A DNA stretch of 64,000 nucleotides, from assembly GCA_028564705.1 (NCBI GenBank), contig JAPXFQ010002732.1:1426001-1490000 (forward strand). The letters are read 5' to 3'. Below the pieces are notes generated by a model. The model was not told where the DNA came from. It saw only the letters and a program-made list of their open reading frames with translations, and made no database searches. Positions 47,901-56,900 of the stretch are shown here, in pieces (the stretch's first letter is position 1; every line of letters begins with the position of its first letter). Origin of the DNA: Apricaphanius iberus (Eukaryota > Chordata > Actinopteri > Cyprinodontiformes > Aphaniidae). The translations under genes were made by a program, and so were the position numbers.

Positions 47901-50900
47901 GGAAAAGAGAGATGGGGCGCCGGACTGTTTGTTGACCGCACACATTGAGATCTCATATTTTTGGAGTACGTACGTTTCCTCACGATTCTGAATTGTTTAA
48001 CTAAATAAGCGATAAACCATTTTTGGGATCTTTCCTTTTAGCGTGTCATACAACATACCCGACCCTACCTATACATCTCAGCGGAACACAGCCCATTCAC
48101 TTCGTGGAGCCGCTGGAACAACAACCATCAAGTATTTTCATATCGACAGCATAAAAAAAAACAGATTCTTGCAGAAAACGTTTTTGGTCAAATCCTGTTT
48201 TTCTAATGAGAATACCAGTTTTCTTTCAGTTTTTTTTTTTGTTGCTCTTTCTTATATTGACCACAGTCAAAGCCTGTTCCAGCTTCCCATTGGCCTGTGT
48301 CGTGTGATGTGCTCTGCCCGCTGTTCTCAGACATGCATACAGTGCTGGAGCAGGAGAAGCGGTTTTCACACCATTTTACAAGACTTAAAACAAGGAACTA
48401 ACTTTCTCAAGGGCAGGAACCATGTTTTCTTTAAGTTTAAGATGAATTAGGGACTTCTATTGAGACAAGATATTAAACAGATAGACAATGTTGCATTAAC
48501 GCAGGTCTGAATTCACATTTAGTTTCTATGCTGTTGAGAAGATCCACCACACCATAGTGAAGCAGATAGAGCAGAAAGGTATTGGAAGCGTTAAAGCACC
48601 AAAGGACTGTTAATGTGTCCAGCTGAGAAAGGCTCTCTCTTCTACAGGAATTTTCCCTCTTAATGTTTTAAAGACCTAAATGTGAGGGCAGTTGTTGGGT
48701 ACTGTTGATTCAGAGTCTAACATTGATGCACATCCAGTCTGTGTCAAAAAAAAAAAAAAAAAAAAAAGAGGATCAGTGGCAGAATAGAGATGTTTAGGAG
48801 TAAACTAATCATAAATGAGAAGCTTCGCTGACACACTTAGCCTGTTTTTACATATACACCACAGTGTGTACTTTAACACTTTTCGTCCAACAGAGATGTT
48901 GGACATGCTTATGAGAACTCGAGGTGCTTTTTTCCCCCGGTTGCCTTAGGACACTTGGTGACTTACTAACCTCCACAGAGTCCTTCAAAAGAGACGCCGT
49001 GGTGGCATATTAGGGTAACATTGGTGACATAATATCACCACAATCTTGCCGCAACGCTTGTCTTATGAATGACGATCACGCTTTGGTGTGTCAGAGGGTG
49101 ATGCTTATGACGACACGTTGAATGTGGGCTGAACCCCGGGCCGTTAACAGTAGGTCAAACGCAAGTAAACATGGGGAGTTCATTTTGTATTTTTAACTGT
49201 ATCAGGTGAAAGAGTAAACTGGAGCGATGCAGAGATTAGAGATTCAGGAGCTTCTGGCTTTTAGAGCGGAAGACCAGATCACCAGACAGTGAGGGACAGC
49301 TAGTTTTAGGAGGGGCTCACAAAAAGACCTGGGGAGTGGGGCTTAAATTGGAATAAATAAATTAAAATGATGCAACACCTGAAAGCACCACAGGCTGGCC
49401 ACTTATGAATGACCAAAAGACTTGCTGTCTTTTTAAAACGGGCTATAATTTGTAACTTCCTATATTCTTGTGCCAAAACGAGTTGTTTCAGTCGACTGAT
49501 TTTACCCCCTACATGAGAGCAAATTGGTATATTTCTTTAAAGAGTAAGTACAGTTTTTTGTTCTGCAAACTGGACCTTATTTTAGCGTGGACCACATTGA
49601 TTTACTCACACAGACAAGTTTGAAGCCACTTCAAGTCCTTCGGGGGATGGTTTAGATCCATTTGTGATCAGCGTACACTACCGTTCAAAAGTTTGGGGTC
49701 ACATTGAAATGTCCTTATTTTTGAAGGAAAAGCACTGTACTTTTCAATGAAGATAACTTTAAACTAGTCTTAACTTTAAAGAAACACACGCTATACATTG
49801 CTAATGTGGTAAATGACTATTCTAACTGCAAATGTCTGGTTTTTGGTGCAATATCTACATAGGTGTATAGAGGCCCATTTCCAGCAACTATCACTCCAGT
49901 GTTCTAATGGTACAATGTGTTTGCTCATTGGCTCAGAAGGCTAATTGATGATTAGAAAACCCTTGTGCAATCATGTTCACACATCTGAAAACAGTTTAGC
50001 TCGGTACAGAAGCTACAAAACTGACCTTCCTTTGAGCAGATTGAGTTTCTGGAGCATCACATTTGTGGGGTCAATTAAACGCTCAAAATGGCCAGAAAAA
50101 GAGAACTTTCATCTGAAACTCGACAGTCTATTCTTGTTCTTAGAAATGAAGGCTATTCCATGCGAGAAATTGCTAAGAAATTGAAGATTTCCTACAACGG
50201 TGTGTACTACTCCCTTCAGAGGACAGCACAAACAGGCTCTAACCAGAGTAGAAAAAGAAGTGGGAGGCCGCGTTGCACAACTGAGCAAGAAGATAAGTAC
50301 ATTAGAGTCTCTAGTTTGAGAAACAGACGCCTCACAGGTCCCCAACTGGCATCTTCATTAAATAGTACCCGCAAAACACCAGTGTCAACATCTACAGTGA
50401 AGAGGCGGCTGCGGGATTCTGGGCTTCAGGGCAGAGTGGCAAAGAAAAAGCCATATCTGAGACTGGCCAATAAAAGAAAAAGATTAAGATGGGCAAAAGA
50501 ACACAGACATTGGACAGAGGAAGACTGGAAAAAAGTGCTGTGGACGGATGAATCCAAGTTTGAGGTGTTTGGATCACAAAGAAGAACGTTTGTGAGACGC
50601 AGAACAACTGAAAAGATGCTGGAAGAATGCCTGACGCCATCTGTTAAGCATGGTGGAGGTAATGTGATGGTCTGGGGTTGCTTTGGTGCTGGTAAGGTGG
50701 GAGATTTGTACAGGGTAAAAGGGATTCTGAATAAGGAAGGCTATCACTCCATTTTGCAACGCCATGCCATACCCAGTGGACAGCGCTTGATTGGAGCCAA
50801 TTTCATCCTACAACAGGACAATGACCCAAAACACACCTCGAAATTGTGCAAGAACTATTTAGAGAAGAAGCAGGCAGCTGGTATTCTATCGGTAATGGAG

Positions 50901-53900
50901 TGGCCAGCGCAGTCACCAGATTTGAACCCCGTTGAGCTGTTGTGGGAGCAGCTTGACCGTATGGTACGCAAGAAGTGCCCATCCAACCAATCCAAATTGT
51001 GGGAGCTGCTTCTAGAAGCGTGGGGTGCAATTTCTCCAGATTACCTCAACAAATTAACAGCTAGAATGCCAAAGGTCTGCAATGCTGTAATTGCTGCAAA
51101 TGGAGGATTCTTTGATGAAAGCAAAGTTTGATGTAAAAACAATCTTATTTCAAATAAAAATCATTATTTCTAACCTTGTCAATGTCTTGACTCTATTTTT
51201 ATTGATTTCACAACGTAGGTGGTGAATAAGTGTGACTTTTCATGGAAAACACAAAATTGTTTGGGTGACCCCAAACTTTTGAACGGTAGTGTATATCCAT
51301 TTAATGGGGGTTGTCGGGGAAACTGATGTGCTGTCTCTAAATTAAGACATCAACTGCAACAAATTTCTGTAATTTCACCAATGTTTGTTATGAATCACTA
51401 GCGCTATTCCTCTTTGCAACAAAGCACATCTGAGACGCTCCGAACTAGAGTCATCTGGGGTGTTTTACAGGCTTTCATTCCAAATATAATAACACTCGAT
51501 TTCAATTACATCACTGCCATACTGCATCCAAGATGTCCCAGTCTGAGCAGGACTTTCACTCTGATTGACGGCGGTTGGTTAGACATAACTTGCTACTGCA
51601 AACTAGGGCTGCCACGATCCGTTGATTCGTCACAACGTCGATAAGTAAAATTGTCCACAACATTTTTTTATCTGTTTTTCTCTGAAAACGGTCGCTGTCC
51701 TTTTATCTGACCTCTTTCTGCCCCTCACGCACATGCACAGTTGTGGCAATCGGGCACTGCTTCAGTTTAGAAAGGCTTTAACAGCAGTGAGCCGACAATG
51801 TAGCTGTACAATTCTGGAGCATTTTATTGAATAAAAAAGAAAAAAGCAATATTCACAAAGTAGAAGCTGCTTTCCATGGCAGTACAGCAGTGTTACTTAA
51901 GCTTCGTAAAGGGAAGCCCGCTGTGGTGAACGACAAAAAGGGACCGTAGCCTCTGTAAGCTAGTTAGCTGTTTAGCTGCTAACATTTGCATCAACAGTAG
52001 AGCAATTTTCTCTTTTCCCCCCGACATGTCGGCTTTTTACCTCCAGGGGTATTCATAGATTGATGGAAATGTCCAGATTCTCTCAAATGACGTCCTCTAC
52101 GGCCCGAGCTGCTACTCAGAGTGCTGTAACATGCTGCATGCATTTTGCGCGTGTTCCGATTAGTCAACTAATCGGCAAAATAATTTGTAATTAGTCGATT
52201 ATCAAAATACTGCAAACATCAATACGGTTCGCGTTTTTCCAATTTGCACAAACACAATGACCATTTGGACTAAAATTCAACTGGCTCACGTTCCGCAAAC
52301 TGTGACATCATTGAAATCGTGGGTTGGTTTAGTCGGATTAAAAGCCTGTAAAACACCCCAACAAAAACCTCTGAGATGCTCCAAACTCACAGGGTAATAG
52401 TGTTAGGGTTAACAAACCATTAGGGAACTGAGTTTTGTGGCAGATAATGCCTTTTTTAGAGGCTCCACTTTGAGTGCCCCTACAACTCCCATCATATGGA
52501 TATACGCTGATCGTGAATGGATCTAAACATCTCCTGAAGGACTTCAAGAAACTTCAGACTTTTCTGAGTGAGTAAATTAACGTAATGCATGCTAAAAATG
52601 AAGTCTAGATTGCAAAAAAAAAAAAAAAAAAAGTAGAAAATGACGTCCCTTTTGAACCTCCTGGCGCTTCTCTTCATGTTCTCCTGCCGCTCACCTTGGC
52701 CTTCTCAAAGTCGAGGTCCTTCCCAATGGTAGTGAGCAGCCTGCACAGGCACTCTAAAGACTCCTCGTCGTGGTTCTTCAGCAGCTTGACCACGCAGTCA
52801 TGCATGATGGCTTCGGTCAGCATTTTGAGCTTGAAGAGCTCGCCGATGAACTTGATGTTGCCGATGGACCGCCGTCTGGCCTTGTCCTTGGCTTCCTCCA
52901 GCTCCTCCTGAAGCCGATCACGCTCCGTCGCCTGACGCCATAAGGGTGACACATGAAACACCTGCCCCAGTGGCTGGAACCAAAATACCGAAAGCAAAAG
53001 GAATCCACAAACCGATGCAGCAGAGTCCAGCTCTTTCTGCTTCCTCTCAAACACCACGTCGTCGGCCTTGTCTTTCTCAAACTCCTTCTGGCAGCGATTT
53101 AGCAGCAGCTTACGAAAGTTAACAGTGGAGTGGGGTTTGTCCGTCATCTGCACTTTGAGCTGCACAGAAACGACAGAGGACAGTTAGACAAAGAAAACTA
53201 TTTGACGCAGTGGCTTGGCAGATTAACAACCTAAAAGAAAATACAATATGTATATCTATATTTTAAACTTTGTTGGCCCTCCACAATCTTGATGGGTGTA
53301 AGATTTGCTTACCGTAGCGAGACACCGGCACATTTGTCCATATGCCACAGAAAAGCCGGGCTCATCAATGGCCTTCTCAAAAACCAAGTCGATGACCCCT
53401 TTGAGCCTCTCCTCTGTGTCGATGGTCAGATCGGTGACCTGCTTCATGAGCTGGTTGAACTTTTGCGGCGTCAGCTTGTTCAGGATGCTTCGTACCTTCC
53501 TGAAGAGTTCCTACAGCGGAGCGGAAAAAAAAACACCCGTAAGCTGGGAAAGGGTTTGAGTCCTGCTCGTCTGAGTGTGTTGCTTTGCTCCCCGCCTGTG
53601 TTTGCTGCGTCTCGGGATCCTCCGGAAGGCTCTCCCTCTTCATGCCGGGCTTCCAGGCGTTCTCCGATTTCTTCAGCTGCACGTCGTCGTTGACATACAT
53701 GTTCACAATGATCTTCCTGGGTGGAGCCCGTCGTGTCCCCATGCTCATGAGCTGTGAACGCGGAAAACACGGATGGTGAGGTTTACTCATTGTTTGATGC
53801 AGCATTCCAATATTGGAATCCACACTTCTTAAAAGGGAATTTTTTTTTTACCTGAACCTTATTTTTAGCAAATATTACGTTGATTCATTCACCCAGACAG

Positions 53901-56900
53901 GTTTGGAGCCACTAGGGAGGGGAGGAGTTTATTTTTAGATGAGTGTGGATCCATTTAATGAGAGTCAATTAGGGCAGGACATTTGCCGCCTGTAACAAAG
54001 GCATTATCTTCCACCAAACTCCTAAATTTAATAAATTTTTGGAGCTCGGAACGTCTCAAAAGTGTTTATTAGTTCTGTTCCGGGATGATTTAGACGCAAT
54101 AAAACAACTACACAATCGTGCGATTACAATACGACGTCACTGCTGTGCCCCATCCCAGTTGTAGTCTGACTAGCACTGTCACTCTGTGTTCTATGGCGGT
54201 CGGTTAGACAGAATTGCTACTGCAGTCATGAACATGGTTCGCTTTTGCGTGTTTCCGAATTGCACTAACCAAGGGGTCTGCAACCTTGTGGCTCTTTAAA
54301 CCTTCCGCGGTGGCTCTCAAGCACTTTCATATTCATATTTTAGCAGGCTTTGTGTGTTTTTCATTGAATAATTGCGCGAATGTCCATGAAAGAATACTAA
54401 AAGTAAAAAACTAAATTAAAGTTAAATTTTTTTTATATACATTTTTCTGACCATCAGGTCTGAAATGTGTGCATGTTTACCTAAAATGCTAAAAATATCA
54501 AAAACTCCCAAGGAAATGAATCAATCAACTTTTTGGTAAAATTGAATGCTTTTGTCTCTCTTTTAAAATCTAAAAGCAAAAACACATTTTACTTATCAAA
54601 AATGCAACGTTTTCTTCTAATGCTCACGTAACATTTGCTCCTCTAATTGAGTTTTATTTTGCCAGATAGAGCGCAAAACGGCTCTTTGGATGGTAAAGGT
54701 TGCAGAGACCACCACTAACTGAATAATCTATTGGACTAAGTTAAAATTCCACTGGCTCCCTTTCCACAACCTACAGACTACAGCTGTAATGGCGGACGGC
54801 TTCAACATCACTGAAAACCCAGGTTGGTGTAAGTTGGAATCGGTTATATTAAAAGCCTGTAAAACCCTCAGAAGCTAATACCATAGCACCTCCGAGATGT
54901 TCTGAAGTCACAGGGGGAATATCAGTAACTATTAATAACAAAACATGGTTAAATGAAGGAGTTTTGGGGCAGATGATGCCTTAGTTAGATGCAGCAAATC
55001 TCCCGCCCTGATTGACTCCCTTTATATGGATATAGCCGGATTGCGACTGGATATAAACTCCTCGTGAATGACTTCAAGTGGCTCTAAACTTGTGTGGGTT
55101 AGTAATAAACGTAAAATTTGCTAAAAATAAGGTCCATTTTGAAAAAAACAAAAACAAACTTTCCCTTTAAGGTTTAAGCCGCTATATTCTCGTGTGTGCG
55201 ATTTTATTAATGACTTTTTGAGCTGATTCAGTGGGTTTATTTATGGGTGTGGGTGACTCACAGCAGCTCCCCGTCCTCCGGTCATCTGCCTCCCAAAATC
55301 CGCGAAGGCCGGCGTGAAATCAGGTCCCCTGGAAATCACCCTGGAATCCACCGCCCGAGACGGCAACTTGGTTTGGTTCATCTGGACGACAAAAAAAGAA
55401 AAAAAAAGAACACACAAACACTGTCACGCATGTGTGCACGTCCACGGCTGGGGAGACCAGCAGGGGGCGCAGTGATCCACTTGCAAATCTTGCAGCGGGG
55501 CAGGAGGGCTCAGGAATGTTGAAGTGTGAGAGAATGTGTTTTCGATTCCTTCCCCGGTGATCTTCTAAAGATGACCAGCTCTTAATGACGGCCGGCTCAA
55601 ACCGTCATGGTTTTAATGCAGGATTATTGTTTCCTAAACAAACATAAATATACGAGCGACATGTTCTGAGAGGCCATCAGATCTTTGTAACCAGATGTGG
55701 TAAAGGGGAGCGGAGAAAAGAAAGAACAGAGAATCTGAGACAGCTGTGTGTGTGTGGGGGAAGACAAATCAAGACTCTTTGTATTTCAGCTTCCTGTCCT
55801 GAGAAATCCAGCACTCGACTTGTGAGAGAAAAAAAAAAAAAAAAAAAAAAGACAGCCAACCTTTGGGAAAGGCACTGATCAACTGTTCACCGATCTGTTT
55901 GAAGAAAGGGGGGGGGGGGGGGGGGGGGGTGGCAGGGGGGGAGGGGCATGTAATCGTAATCCTAACACTGCCAAGAGTGACATAATAGCAATGTGATGTT
56001 AATCAAAACAGCATTTCGCCGGGCCATACGCTCCACCCATACATAGATGTGGATCTGAGCAGCAAAACCAACAGGCCTCAGCTTTTATCAAGACACTCTG
56101 AAAAAACCTAAATCCATGTTGTCCATTACTGTGCAGCAGCAGGAAGAGAAATTAGGGATAATTCAATAATCAGCCCCACTGATTAGGCTCATAAGCAATT
56201 AGTTCCTTCTTTATTGCTTCATCTTTAGACACGTTTACGAACGAGTCCCTACACGTGGTTTCATAAGTGATCTTTTCTCCGACTAACAAGCTCTAATCTA
56301 GATTAACTAACAATCATTTTAGATACATTTAAACGAATGAAGCATCCTTCATAATAAAATAATTAATTACTTTATTATTAATGTAGCTGACGGCTGATTG
56401 TTATCCACAAGAGCTCTGGTTACTTGGATTTCTCACTGACTGGCTGTTCTGCTTCGCAAAGAGCTTCAGACTAAAAGGAAAACTGCATCAAAGACATTAC
56501 GTTCATGTCAAACCTATTGGCAATCTAGCGGCAGGAATTTGGACATTTCTTTAAGTGTACATACTGTAAATAACCATGTACGGATGGTTCGAAATAATGT
56601 GCTATGTTTCATTTCAGTAGCACCAAAATAACTGTGTAAGTGACTGAAACCAATGAGGAAGTATCAGCTTATCTACAAATCCATGTAAATAAATTAGAAT
56701 CTTAATTTATTTACATGGATTTACATTAAAAAATATTACATTTACATTAAAATATAATTGAAAAGTTAATTTTTTTCAGTAGTAAAAAAAGGTAAATCTC
56801 TTGTTATATTGATAAATCACCCACAGAGCGATATATCTTAAGCATTTATTTCTGGTATTTTGAAAATTATGGCTAACACTAAAAAAAAATGTTTCTCAGA

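Larger units (their letters stand above)
49542..52650. mobile_element. TTAA-type element with long inverted repeats, host of two insertions
   Basis: Left end follows TTAA at 49538-49541; the right end is degraded (CCCT/TTTG). Terminal inverted repeats of about 150 bp: the right one reads GGATCTAAACATCTCCTGAA and the left one, inverted, GGATCTAAACCATCCCCCGA. Without the nested 49676-51291 and 51604-52209 insertions it is about 0.9 kb. TTAA duplication is typical of piggyBac and Kolobok. No transposase. Confidence 0.65.

Noticed and set aside
48043..48450. 135-codon plus-strand frame in the eif4g3 intron
   Set aside because: No recognisable domain, intronic and opposite to the host gene, with composition of random AT-rich DNA.
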